A stretch of DNA of 64,000 bases from an uncultured Bacilli bacterium (GTDB lineage Bacteria; Bacillota_I; Bacilli_A; RF39; UBA660), in contig CALVSY010000001.1 of assembly GCA_944359725.1 (NCBI GenBank), forward strand, positions 1 to 64,000. The letters are read 5' to 3'. Every line of letters starts with the position of its first letter. Within the stretch, counting starts at the first letter, position 1. Under the pieces are notes generated by a model, which was not told the DNA's origin, ran no database searches, and saw nothing but the letters and a program-made list of their open reading frames with translations. Both the position numbers and the translations under genes were made by a program. This document shows positions 17,345-24,841 of this stretch, one piece after another.

Positions 17345-18233
17345 ACACTAACTCATATTCTCTATCTACTACGTTGTCATTTGGAACATATTCAAAAACA
17401 AATTTATTGTCTTTCTTACATAAGATAATGCCTAATGTTGGATTTTGATGGGATGTTTTTACATTTTTATCAATGTAGTTCATGTACGTTTTAATCTGTC
17501 CAAAGTGTTCTTTTTTTAGTTCTGCATTTTTTAATTCTAAAACAACATATCTATTATCTTTTATGTTGTATAAAAGAAAATCAATGTAGTAATACCTATC
17601 TCCTATTTTAATCTTATATTCATTTTCTATAAAACTAAAACCAACTCCTAATTCTTCTAAAAAAGCCGGCAGTTGTTCTAGTATTAGCTGTGCTAACATT
17701 TTTTCAGTTATATTGTTGGTATCATACATATTCTTAATAAGTATTGGATTCTTTATTAAATCTTCTGTTTTAGGTTCTTCCTTTTTTATTAACATCACTT
17801 TTGTTTTATCATCTAATCTTTCATATTCATTACTTTTTATCCTTTGTCTTAGTTCTCTTACTGATAAATTATTTTCTCCAGTGATTTTTATATAGTAATT
17901 AATCTTATTCATATTTTTCAAAGCAAGTAACTCTCTAAAGTGAGTCCAAGTCAATTGTGTCCCCACTGGGGACACTTTTTCATCTTTAAACGTTAAATAA
18001 AATTGTCTCATTCTAAACAAAGTTCTTTTGTTATATTTTTTACCAATTTCCATTTCCAATTTATCAGCATATTTCTTTATTATTCCTTCGCCATAATTTT
18101 TACCTGCTTCACTAAGTAATTTACCAACATTATAATAAGTCATTAAATCACTTCTATTTTTAGATATATCTTTTGCTTTTTTATATACTTCGTTATTTAT
18201 TAGTTCTTGTTTTATCTCATTATAATAGTTCAT
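17343..18233 (-). CDS. DUF1016/YhcG-type PD-(D/E)XK nuclease-like protein (copy A)
   Basis: 296 residues. The N-terminal DUF1016 domain contains a helical region with RMRQFYLTF and QLTWTHFRELL. The C-terminal half has a PD-(D/E)XK core: D218 in YYYIDFLLY and E233-x-K235 in VVLELKN, followed by QIKTYMNYID. The biological role of the family is poorly defined; members have been discussed as nucleases linked to mobile elements and defence. SD AAAGGA precedes ATG. Codons 87-92 contain a perfect 8-3-8 inverted repeat. The gene is the first of two tandem copies and close to a third, more distant paralog. Confidence 0.85.
   Translation of the reverse strand: MNYYNEIKQELINNEVYKKAKDISKNRSDLMTYYNVGKLLSEAGKNYGEGIIKKYADKLEMEIGKKYNKRTLFRMRQFYLTFKDEKVSPVGTQLTWTHFRELLALKNMNKINYYIKITGENNLSVRELRQRIKSNEYERLDDKTKVMLIKKEEPKTEDLIKNPILIKNMYDTNNITEKMLAQLILEQLPAFLEELGVGFSFIENEYKIKIGDRYYYIDFLLYNIKDNRYVVLELKNAELKKEHFGQIKTYMNYIDKNVKTSHQNPTLGIILCKKDNKFVFEYVPNDNVVDREYELV
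17957..17975. repeat. Inverted repeat inside DUF1016 copy A
   Basis: GTGTCCCCACTGGGGACAC: perfect 8-nt arms around ACT. It lies between the RMRQFYL and QLTWTH motifs, where the other DUF1016 genes carry a different inverted repeat of the same geometry. Confidence 0.85.
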
Positions 18234-18294
18234 ATAATAGTTCCTTTCGTTTTTTTAGTTTTTTATTATATGAACTATTTTTAAATAAATTGTC
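18225..18294 (-). promoter_or_regulatory. Promoter of DUF1016 copy A with -10/start-codon inverted repeat
   Basis: On the minus strand GACAAT (18289-18294), an 18-nt spacer, then TATAAT (18265-18270). A perfect 15-bp inverted repeat joins the -10 region (18264-18278) to the start-codon region (18225-18239), with the SD in the 24-nt loop. Because the upstream arm covers the -10, it is probably not transcribed, so the dyad is more likely read as DNA than as an mRNA hairpin. Confidence 0.65.
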
Positions 18295-18320
18295 GTATTA
18301 AGGTATTATAAACATATTTT

Positions 18321-19205
18321 TTACACTAACTCATATTCTCTATCTACTACGTTGTCATTTGGAACATATTCAAAAACAAATTTATTGTCTTTCTTACATA
18401 AGATAATGCCTAATGTTGGATTTTGATGGGATGTTTTTACGTTTTTATCGATGTAGTTCATGTACGTTTTAATCTGCCCAAAGTGCTCTTTTTTTAGTTC
18501 AGCATTTTTTAATTCTAAAACAACATATCTATTATCTTTTATGTTGTATAAAAGAAAATCAATATAATAATACCTATTTCCTATTTTTATCTTATATTCA
18601 TTTTTTATGAAGCAAAAACCAACTCCTAATTCTTCTAAAAAAGATGGTAATTGTTCTAATATTAATTGCCCTAACATTTTCTCGGTTATATTGCTGGTAT
18701 CATATATATTTTTAATAATAATTGGATTTTTTATTAAATCTTCTGTTTTTGGTTCTTCTTTTTTTATTAACATTGCTTTTGTTTTATCATCAAGTCTTTC
18801 ATATTCATTGTTTTTTATTTTTAATCTTAGTTCTCTATATGATATATTTTGATGTTCACAAATAAATATATAATAGTTTATTTCATTAATATTTTTTAAA
18901 GGTAAAAGTGCATTTATATGTGTCCAGCTTAATTGGTGTGGCATAGCTACACCTTTTTGTATTAACAAATAAAACTGTCTCATTCTTTTCAAATTCGACG
19001 TACTATAACCTTTTCCTAACTCTTCCGTCAACCTAACTGAATACTTTTTTATTATTCCTTCACCATAGTTTTTGCCTGCTTCACTAAGTAATTTACCAAC
19101 GTTGTAATAAGTCTTTAAATCACTTCTATTTTTAGAATAATCTTTTACTTTTTTATATACTTCGTTATTTATTAGTTCTTGTTTTATTTCGTTATAATAG
19201 TTCAT
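18321..19205 (-). CDS. DUF1016/YhcG-type PD-(D/E)XK nuclease-like protein (copy B)
   Basis: 294 residues. Nearly identical to copy A at residues 1-55 and from about 135 to the end, including the nuclease core (YYYIDFLLY, VVLELKN). The central segment differs (SVRLTEELGKGYSTSNLKRM, QKGVAMPHQLSWTH instead of the copy A sequence) and looks closer to the third paralog there. This points to a variable central recognition module between conserved ends. Codons 85-90 carry an 8-3-8 inverted repeat with one mismatch. SD AAAGGA; promoter as in copy A. Confidence 0.85.
   Translation of the reverse strand: MNYYNEIKQELINNEVYKKVKDYSKNRSDLKTYYNVGKLLSEAGKNYGEGIIKKYSVRLTEELGKGYSTSNLKRMRQFYLLIQKGVAMPHQLSWTHINALLPLKNINEINYYIFICEHQNISYRELRLKIKNNEYERLDDKTKAMLIKKEEPKTEDLIKNPIIIKNIYDTSNITEKMLGQLILEQLPSFLEELGVGFCFIKNEYKIKIGNRYYYIDFLLYNIKDNRYVVLELKNAELKKEHFGQIKTYMNYIDKNVKTSHQNPTLGIILCKKDNKFVFEYVPNDNVVDREYELV
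18935..18953. repeat. Inverted repeat inside DUF1016 copy B
   Basis: GGTGTGGC ATA GCTACACC: 7 of 8 arm positions pair (the exception is G-U on one strand). Same alignment position as in copies A and C, different sequence. Confidence 0.75.
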
Positions 19206-19266
19206 ATAATAGTTCCTTTCGTTTTTTTAGTTTTCTATTATATAAACTATTTTTGAAAAGTTTGTC
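19197..19266 (-). promoter_or_regulatory. Promoter of DUF1016 copy B with -10/start-codon inverted repeat
   Basis: GACAAA (19261-19266), 18-nt spacer, TATAAT (19237-19242). Arms 19236-19250 and 19197-19211 are inverted copies over 15 bp with one mismatch. Layout is the same as for copies A and C. Confidence 0.6.
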
Positions 19267-19287
19267 GAAATATAATTTAATTTAAAA

Positions 19288-19311
19288 AAAGACAGTTTAA
19301 TAACTATCTTT
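19288..19311 (-). terminator. Terminator after the 19320-19799 gene
   Basis: AAAGACAGTT / AACTATCTTT, one G-U pair, loop TAAT, followed on the minus strand by T7. Confidence 0.7.
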
Positions 19312-19319
19312 AGCATTTT

Positions 19320-19799
19320 TTACTTTAATTTTGGTCTTAATTTAATATGATTTTTGCTTTTAAGTGAATCACCGTCAACATAATTATTACTTTGTTGGTT
19401 TTCTAATCGTAATCTTTTACATATTAGGCTATATTTTTCTTGGGCTGTTTTATCACTTAATGAATATGCAATCATTCTTTCATCAAACTGATGCAAATTG
19501 CTTTCTTGAGAATCTTTATCTCTTGCAATATTAACTAAACACTGGGCAATAACATCACTTTTAGATTCATTTATAAGTTTTGCATCCGTTAAATAATAAT
19601 CACTATTTAGAAAATCCAAATCCACTAGTATTTCTCTAAATTGTGATAATCTTTTTAATGGATAAACGTTAAGGTTTAAAAAATTAGCTCGTTGCTTTTC
19701 ATTTAGCGAACTAAACCAAGTACTCACATCTTTAACGTAATCTTCTAACTGATAATTTTTTAATTGATAAATAACTTCTTGTAATTCTTCTTTTTTCAT
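19320..19799 (-). CDS. Unknown helical protein in the DUF1016/BRO island
   Basis: 159 residues, no signal peptide or membrane segment, mostly helical (KKEELQEVIYQLKNYQLEDY, then LNEKQRANFLNL). It is polar and ends in a basic KLRPKLK-type tail. I do not recognise a family. The start is the ATG with SD AAGGAG 7 nt upstream; the nine upstream in-frame codons overlap that SD. It lies between DUF1016 copies B and C with its own terminator and may be cargo of the island. It carries no embedded inverted repeat that I can see. Confidence 0.6.
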   Translation of the reverse strand: MKKEELQEVIYQLKNYQLEDYVKDVSTWFSSLNEKQRANFLNLNVYPLKRLSQFREILVDLDFLNSDYYLTDAKLINESKSDVIAQCLVNIARDKDSQESNLHQFDERMIAYSLSDKTAQEKYSLICKRLRLENQQSNNYVDGDSLKSKNHIKLRPKLK

Positions 19800-19886
19800 A
19801 CTTCTTCTCCTTACTTGTTTTACCATTATAACGCTTTTTAAAGCTAATTTAAACAGTTATTTTAGTTTTTAGTACAATTTTACAAT

Positions 19887-20816
19887 TCAAATTATACATG
19901 CCCGTTTATTATCTACTTCATAACTAACCATATAAATACCTTCATCATTTACATACTGTAAAATAAATTTATCATTTTTCTTTGATATTATAAGACCTAT
20001 TGTTTTGCTATGATGCTTTTTCTTTAACGTCTTATCTACTAGGCTCATGTATAACCTTATTTGTGAGATATCTTTATAATTTGTTTTATTTAGTTTTAGT
20101 TCTACTGGTATGTAACAATTTAAATTTATGTTAAATAAAAGCATGTCTATGTAAAAGTTTTTATCTAAATAACTTATCTTATATTCACTTCCTGCATATA
20201 AAAAGCCTGATCCTAACTGTAAAAAGATATCTCTTAACTCTTCTATAATATATTTTTTTAGCATCTTTTCACTTAACTTTTCTTTATTTGGTGCTTTTAT
20301 TATGATTGGATCAAGTAACATATCTTTCAAACTATAATTAGGTTCGTCTTTATTATCTATTAGTTTTACGTTTTCTTTATCTGCATATGATAATCTATCA
20401 AAAGCTTTTTCTTTTATTAGTTTTATTAACTCTCTTTTAGATAAGTTATTTAATATACACTGGTTTATATAATAGTTTCTTTCGTTTTCATTTTTGATTG
20501 GTAGTAATATAGTCCAGTGTGTCCATGTTAATTGGTCCACCACTGGTGCACCTTTTTGTATAATATAGAATTGCCTCATTCTTTTTAAATTAGTAGTTGA
20601 ATATCCTTTTCCGTATATCTCCATTAGTTTTTTAGACCAATTCTTAATTAACATATCACCATATTTTGATTTATTTTCTCCACCTTGTGCTTCTACTAGT
20701 AGTCTTCCTATTTCATAGTATGCACTTAAAGTATCTTTATTTGACTGTAGTCTTCTTACTCCTTCATTCACTTCTTTTTTTTCTATTACGTCTTTTATTT
20801 TATTGTAATAATCCAT
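19887..20816 (-). CDS. DUF1016/YhcG-type PD-(D/E)XK nuclease-like protein (copy C)
   Basis: 309 residues, a diverged paralog of copies A and B. N-terminal DUF1016 region with LKRMRQFYII and QLTWTHWTILL. C-terminal nuclease core YIDMLLF ... IPVELKLNK with the Asp and Glu-x-Lys of the PD-(D/E)XK fold, then QIRLYMSLVDK. SD AAAGGAG. Codons 89-94 (GAPVVD) carry an inverted repeat with the same 8-3-8 geometry as in A and B, although the bases differ. The BRO-N gene starts 68 bp from its promoter side on the same strand. Confidence 0.85.
   Translation of the reverse strand: MDYYNKIKDVIEKKEVNEGVRRLQSNKDTLSAYYEIGRLLVEAQGGENKSKYGDMLIKNWSKKLMEIYGKGYSTTNLKRMRQFYIIQKGAPVVDQLTWTHWTILLPIKNENERNYYINQCILNNLSKRELIKLIKEKAFDRLSYADKENVKLIDNKDEPNYSLKDMLLDPIIIKAPNKEKLSEKMLKKYIIEELRDIFLQLGSGFLYAGSEYKISYLDKNFYIDMLLFNINLNCYIPVELKLNKTNYKDISQIRLYMSLVDKTLKKKHHSKTIGLIISKKNDKFILQYVNDEGIYMVSYEVDNKRACII
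20534..20552. repeat. Inverted repeat inside DUF1016 copy C
   Basis: GGTCCACC ACT GGTGCACC: 7 of 8 arm positions complementary, loop ACT as in copy A. It lies just before QLTWTH in the protein. Confidence 0.75.
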
Positions 20817-20871
20817 ATTATGCTCCTTTCGGGTTAGTTATTATATGGATTTTTTTTAAGAAATTAGTCGA
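20810..20871 (-). promoter_or_regulatory. Promoter of DUF1016 copy C with -10/start-codon inverted repeat
   Basis: TATAAT at 20840-20845, with a GACTAA-like -35 18 nt upstream inside TTCGACTAA. AATCCATAT over the -10 edge (20843-20851, minus strand) is the inverse of ATATGGATT over the start codon (20810-20818). In copies A and B both arms are different (GTTCATAT / ATATGAAC), so the arms have changed together. Confidence 0.6.
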
Positions 20872-20884
20872 AGTTTGTAAAATA

Positions 20885-21709
20885 TTAATTTAATCTATTT
20901 TTGTTAGTTAAATCAAGATGATTTTCACTAGTAACAACCGGTCTTTTAATTTTATCTTCAAGTTCATCTTTAGCCTTTTTCATAACTTTACCCGCATCAT
21001 TAGCATCCTTTTTTAAATCATTCATACAGGCACTTTCATTACTCTTATGTATTTCTACTGCTGATGCTTCTGCAAGATTAGTTAAAGCGAGTTCTATATT
21101 AGTCATTGAATCTCTTAAATTTTTGCTTTCATGTATTTTTTTTATTTTTTTATACTCTTTAGCAGTTAGTCCAAAACCAGATTTATATATTTCGTTGGTA
21201 AGGATTGCATAATCAAGTGAGTTGCTAGCACCTCTTTCCTTCCATTCGTCCACTAAATTATGTCTTGTTGTTATACCACGTTCCCTTTGCTCTATCCAGG
21301 CTTTTGAATATCCTTTTTGTTCATACAATCTCTTCATTCTATCCATTGCAAGTTCAGGATTATTTATCTCATCAATTCGTTCTTTCCCAACTTTTGCAAG
21401 CCACCTTTTAAACGGTTCCGCTTTTTTAGATGGAATTGACTGAATTATTCTAAGAATACCTTCGGTATCGGCCATTTGAACCAATCTTTTTTTACCATCT
21501 TTTGCAATTGCTTTAACCTGGGTACAAATTGTACCCCAGTTGATTTTCAATTCATCATCACGAACTTTAATTTTCTTTATATACTGCTTAGGATCTTTGG
21601 AATCAGTAAGAGCATATACTATATCCTCTATACTAAAATACCATTTCTCATCCCGCCAAGTTCTTCTTATTTGTTTTTCTTCAAATAATGCTATTTTATT
21701 TTCATGCAT
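20885..21709 (-). CDS. BRO-N domain protein (phage antirepressor-like)
   Basis: 274 residues. The BRO-N domain spans about residues 1-105 (IALFEEKQIRRTWRDEKWYF, then ADTEGILRIIQSIPSKKAEP and FKRWLAKVG). A conserved C-terminal helical region follows (RLYEQKGYSKAWIEQRERG, LTNEIYKSGFGLTAKEYK). BRO-N domains bind DNA; cellular copies without prophage genes nearby have no settled role. SD AGGAGG is 7 nt from ATG; the upstream in-frame ATG at 21739 lacks a good SD. Codons 59-64 carry an inverted repeat. A second BRO-N gene lies at 62643-63500. Confidence 0.85.
   Translation of the reverse strand: MHENKIALFEEKQIRRTWRDEKWYFSIEDIVYALTDSKDPKQYIKKIKVRDDELKINWGTICTQVKAIAKDGKKRLVQMADTEGILRIIQSIPSKKAEPFKRWLAKVGKERIDEINNPELAMDRMKRLYEQKGYSKAWIEQRERGITTRHNLVDEWKERGASNSLDYAILTNEIYKSGFGLTAKEYKKIKKIHESKNLRDSMTNIELALTNLAEASAVEIHKSNESACMNDLKKDANDAGKVMKKAKDELEDKIKRPVVTSENHLDLTNKNRLN
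21520..21536. repeat. Inverted repeat inside BRO-N gene 1
   Basis: GGGTACAA A TTGTACCC: perfect 8-nt arms with a 1-nt loop, extended by CT/AG around one bulged base. It lies in the variable segment NWGTICTQVKA between two conserved BRO-N blocks. Confidence 0.85.
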
Positions 21710-21765
21710 TATGTCACCTCCTAACTTATATTTCTCCATAAATTTTAAAATTCCCCTAATTTTTT

Positions 21766-21794
21766 TAAAAAAAAGATAGATTTTTTTCTATCTT
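21766..21794 (-). terminator. Terminator after the decayed gene
   Basis: AAGATAG / CTATCTT with an 8-nt loop; T-run on the minus strand. Confidence 0.7.
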
Positions 21795-21810
21795 ATATAA
21801 ATATTAATAT

Positions 21811-22587
21811 TTATTTTTTTCTTTTTCTGCGAAATATTTTCATAATTCCTTTTGAACTCTTTGAGTTTTTTTCAACTTGAGGCTTATAACCATCCACATT
21901 ATTAATTTCATGTGCTATTCTTATGAGTGATTCATCACTTATTTTATTTATAGGTGCATATGGTTGTTTTTGATTATTATCTTTATCAGAATAAACTTCT
22001 TTATCAGGATCAGTTTCTCTAATATTACCAAAACTAATGTATTTTTCTATAACATTTCCTTTGTCCATTTCTTCATCAATGTATTTTTCAAAATCACTTA
22101 CTAAATCGTCTTTAAGTGAGTCAAAAGAAACCTGCTTTACCTTCAATAACTTTTCGGCTGTATCATCAACCCATTTATCTTTGGCTTTCCGAAAAGTTTC
22201 ATCTATATTTCCAAAGTGTTTATTCCAAATAATATTTCTTCTAATAAAAGTTTCTAAAAATTTTTTCCTTACTTCTAAGACTTGCTTATCTACCATATTC
22301 TCAGCTGTATCATAAAGTTGGTTATAAGCATCAAATGCATAAACAATATTACTTGGCTAATTTCCTTTTAAAAAAAATTCATAACAATTTACTATTGCTA
22401 CTTTAATATCTTTAGCATAACATTTATTAAACTTAGGATCATTACAAGTTTTTAAAAGCTCGTTTGCAGACGCTAGCCAACCATAATCAGATTCTTTACT
22501 TTATTTTATTATTAAATTTCTAAGTTCTTTATCAGTCATTAAATGTTCTTCTTCATCCCAATCTTTAATCTTAAATAAACCAATCAT
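21811..22587 (-). pseudogene. Decayed gene with two in-frame stops
   Basis: A 259-codon frame starts at ATG 22587 with a good SD (GGAGG) and runs without any frameshift to the stop at 21811, but is interrupted by TAA after codon 28 (LRNLIIK-stop-SKESDYGW) and TAG about 50 codons later (FFLKGN-stop-PSNIVYAF). The last 161 codons are open. The product would be a soluble, charged helical protein with a basic tail (MKIFRRKRKK). I do not recognise the family. Residual coding character on both sides of each stop argues for recent inactivation. It lies between the BRO-N gene and recG, at the edge of the island. Confidence 0.75.
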
Positions 22588-22618
22588 ATCCAAAACCTCC
22601 ATCTTTTAATTACCTTTA

Positions 22619-24556
22619 TTATACACTAAAATCTTTATTTTTCATATACTCATTCACATCATCTCTTACCTTAACTAAAAGATCATAATCACGTCTTACG
22701 TCTGATAACTTAAATGTTAAAGCACCACTTTGTCTTGATCCGAACAAATCACCTTGTCCTCTTAACTTAAAGTCAGACTCACTTATTTTATATCCGTCAT
22801 TTTCTTCTTCCATTATCTTAAGTCTTTTTGTATCTTTATCGCTTACTAAATAGCAGTATGATTGAAGGTCATTTCTTCCTACTCTTCCCCTTAGCTGATG
22901 AAGCTGAGAAAGGCCAAATCTATCAGCATCAAATATAACCATAACGGTTGCATTTGAAACATCTACTCCTACTTCTATAACGGTTGTTGAAATAAGGATG
23001 TTTATTTTTCCTTCCTTAAATTCTTGCATAACCTTTTCTTTTTCTTCGTCATCCATTTTGCCATGAAGCATACCTACTTTATAATTTTTAAAGGCAAGTT
23101 CAAACTTATGTTTTAAATCATTAACGTTTGTGTAATCAGCACTTTCATTTTCTTCTATCATAGGAGATATTACGTATGCTTGATTATTATTTTTTAAAGC
23201 AGCATAAACTCCTTGTAAAACGTCTTTTACTTCATCTGTTTTCTTTACGTATGTAATAACCTTTTTTCTTCCTTTTGGCATGGATTTAATACTTGATACA
23301 TCAGTATCTCCATAAATAGTTAAGGCATAAGTTCTTGGAATTGGTGTTGCACTCATCATTAAAACGTCAGGACTTACGGCTTTATTCTTTAACTTAAGTC
23401 TTTGATTAACCCCAAACCGGTGCTGTTCATCAGTTATTACAAGTCCTAAGTTATTAAAATAAGTTCCATCACTAATTAGTGCATGAGTACCTATTAATAA
23501 ATCTATTTTATTTTCTTTTAATTCGTTATAAATCTCTTTTTTTTCTTTTTGTTTCATTTTACCCGTTAATAACGAAACTTTTAAATCAGTATTTTTAAAT
23601 AAGTCTAAAGCGTTTTTATAATGTTGTTTTGCAAGTACTTCAGTTGGTGCCATCATGGCTGTTTGGTAACCTGCTGTATAGCATGCATATGCTAAAATAA
23701 ACGAAACAACCGTTTTACCTGATCCAACATCACCTTGCAATAGTCTATTCATCTTGGTATCGCTTTTTAAATCATCAATCATTTCATACGTTACCTTTTC
23801 TTGATCCTTAGTTAGTTCAAAAGGAAGGCTTTTAATAAAATCATTTACTTTTTTATCGTCTATGTTTTTAATAAAACTTTTGTTATGCTCTTCGTTTTTC
23901 TTTTTTAGCATTCTAACTCTTAACATATAGGTAAATAACTCTTCATACTTAAGCGTTTTTAACGCCACTTTTAAAGTTTTTTCATCTAATGGATTATGAA
24001 CTATTTTAAGTGCATCCTCTTCATTTATAAAATCATATTTTTTAATTAACTCATCCGGCACATTATTTTTAACATCATAATGTTTTAATCCTTCGTTTAT
24101 AAAACCTCTTAGCTGTTTTGATGTTACTCCCTTACATAAATGATAAACTGGTATTATTTCTTTTGTTTTTAAAGCCTTTAAAATTATGTTACTAGCAGTT
24201 AAAGTTTCCGTTTTAGGATTATACTTCCCTATTATGGTGATTACTTTACCTGGAGTAATGTTATTTTTTAAAAAAGCTCTATTAAATATTATTACTTTAA
24301 CTAATTTATTTTGAATGTTACATCTAAACGTAAGACGGTTCATTTTTCCTTTGAAAAAGCTAACGACTGGAATAGAATAAACAACCCCATCACTTACGAA
24401 GTTATCAAAATAGCGCTTATCTGCTATACTTCTTTTTGCAAGCACGTCAAAACGATATGGATAATCTCTTACTAAATCATCCATATTATATATATTAATA
24501 CTATTTAAATGTTCAATCATTTTAGGTCCAATTCCAGATATTTCATTAAGCTCCAT
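22619..24556 (-). CDS. recG: ATP-dependent DNA helicase RecG
   Basis: 645 residues. The order is an N-terminal wedge/OB region (ISGIGPKMIEHL, YPYRFDV), Walker A LLQGDVGSGKT, APTEVLAKQHY, DEQHRFGVNQR with the DEQH box, MSATPIPRT, and the C-terminal helicase motifs ISTTVIEVGVDV and HQLRGRVGR. It remodels stalled forks and branched recombination intermediates. It is slightly shorter than the 680-700 residues common in Firmicutes. The promoter carries a LexA-like palindrome (see 24584-24612). No operon partners. Confidence 0.97.
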   Translation of the reverse strand: MELNEISGIGPKMIEHLNSINIYNMDDLVRDYPYRFDVLAKRSIADKRYFDNFVSDGVVYSIPVVSFFKGKMNRLTFRCNIQNKLVKVIIFNRAFLKNNITPGKVITIIGKYNPKTETLTASNIILKALKTKEIIPVYHLCKGVTSKQLRGFINEGLKHYDVKNNVPDELIKKYDFINEEDALKIVHNPLDEKTLKVALKTLKYEELFTYMLRVRMLKKKNEEHNKSFIKNIDDKKVNDFIKSLPFELTKDQEKVTYEMIDDLKSDTKMNRLLQGDVGSGKTVVSFILAYACYTAGYQTAMMAPTEVLAKQHYKNALDLFKNTDLKVSLLTGKMKQKEKKEIYNELKENKIDLLIGTHALISDGTYFNNLGLVITDEQHRFGVNQRLKLKNKAVSPDVLMMSATPIPRTYALTIYGDTDVSSIKSMPKGRKKVITYVKKTDEVKDVLQGVYAALKNNNQAYVISPMIEENESADYTNVNDLKHKFELAFKNYKVGMLHGKMDDEEKEKVMQEFKEGKINILISTTVIEVGVDVSNATVMVIFDADRFGLSQLHQLRGRVGRNDLQSYCYLVSDKDTKRLKIMEEENDGYKISESDFKLRGQGDLFGSRQSGALTFKLSDVRRDYDLLVKVRDDVNEYMKNKDFSV

Positions 24557-24583
24557 TTTATACCTTCTTTACGTTACAAACCA

Positions 24584-24612
24584 ATTATAACAAACGAATG
24601 TTTGTAAATCAA
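24584..24612 (-). promoter_or_regulatory. recG promoter with LexA-like palindrome in the spacer
   Basis: On the minus strand TTGATT (24607-24612), a 17-nt spacer, TATAAT (24584-24589). The spacer is filled by ACAAACGAATGTTTGT (24590-24605), a perfect 6-4-6 inverted repeat. It resembles, but does not exactly match, the Firmicutes LexA/DinR box (GAAC-N4-GTTC). Confidence 0.55.
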
Positions 24613-24652
24613 TTAAGGTATGAAACTTTTTTAAAAAATTGATAAAAAAAGG

Positions 24653-24681
24653 TTGACTTTTAGGCCATTTTTGATTAGTAT
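24653..24681 (+). promoter_or_regulatory. Promoter of the small RNA upstream of the ger operon
   Basis: TTGACT (24653-24658), 17 nt, TAGTAT (24676-24681). It points to a start near 24688, just before the first stem-loop. Confidence 0.5.
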
Positions 24682-24687
24682 AAATGA

Positions 24688-24791
24688 CACCAGCTGAAGG
24701 AAAGCTTTAGCTGGTGCTAGTATCACAACTAGCCAACCCCTTTTTATTCTTTTTGAGATTGCATGGGAAACCGTGTAATCTCCTTTTTTTT
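24688..24791 (+). ncRNA. Candidate structured RNA (about 105 nt) with terminator
   Basis: Three stem-loops in a row: CACCAGCTGAAG paired with CTTTAGCTGGTG (12 bp, one G-U, pentaloop); GCTAGT paired with ACTAGC; and a terminator at 24755-24782 with a 12-bp stem, GAAA tetraloop and T8 run. No open frame fits. I do not recognise the class. It may be an independent sRNA or an attenuating leader of the ger operon that begins 50 nt later. In the longer version, GGTTGACT (24651-24658) could pair with AGCCAACC to close a three-way junction, but that overlaps the proposed promoter. Confidence 0.55.
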
Positions 24792-24841
24792 GGAATTTTT
24801 TCCCTGTTTATGGTTAATACTATTTAAAAAAGAGGGATAAT

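Larger units (their letters stand above)
17339..18295 (-). repeat. Tandem duplication, copy 1 (DUF1016 unit)
   Basis: This unit and 18317-19267 are direct repeats of about 960 bp. The terminal 240 bp of the genes (C-terminal nuclease half), the first 150 bp and the promoter are nearly identical. The middle, which encodes residues about 55-130, has diverged. Recent duplication or gene conversion with a protected central segment would explain this mosaic. Confidence 0.8.
18317..19267 (-). repeat. Tandem duplication, copy 2 (DUF1016 unit)
   Basis: Partner of 17339-18295. Near-identity at both ends, diverged centre; the promoter and 5' leader are also duplicated. Confidence 0.8.

Noticed and set aside
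18225-18278. mRNA riboswitch-like stem sequestering the start codon
   Set aside because: The upstream arm covers the -10 box in all three genes, so it is unlikely to be in the transcript; kept as a DNA-level dyad instead.
17957-20552. Embedded inverted repeats as ordinary intrinsic terminators
   Set aside because: They lie in the middle of intact reading frames, have 1-5 nt loops and no T-run.
17343-21709. DUF1016/BRO island as part of a prophage
   Set aside because: No capsid, terminase, portal, tail or integrase gene is present; BRO-N and DUF1016 alone do not define a phage.
24651-24740. Known riboswitch (TPP, FMN, SAM-I, purine, cobalamin), T-box or SRP RNA
   Set aside because: None of the conserved core sequences of these classes is present by eye.
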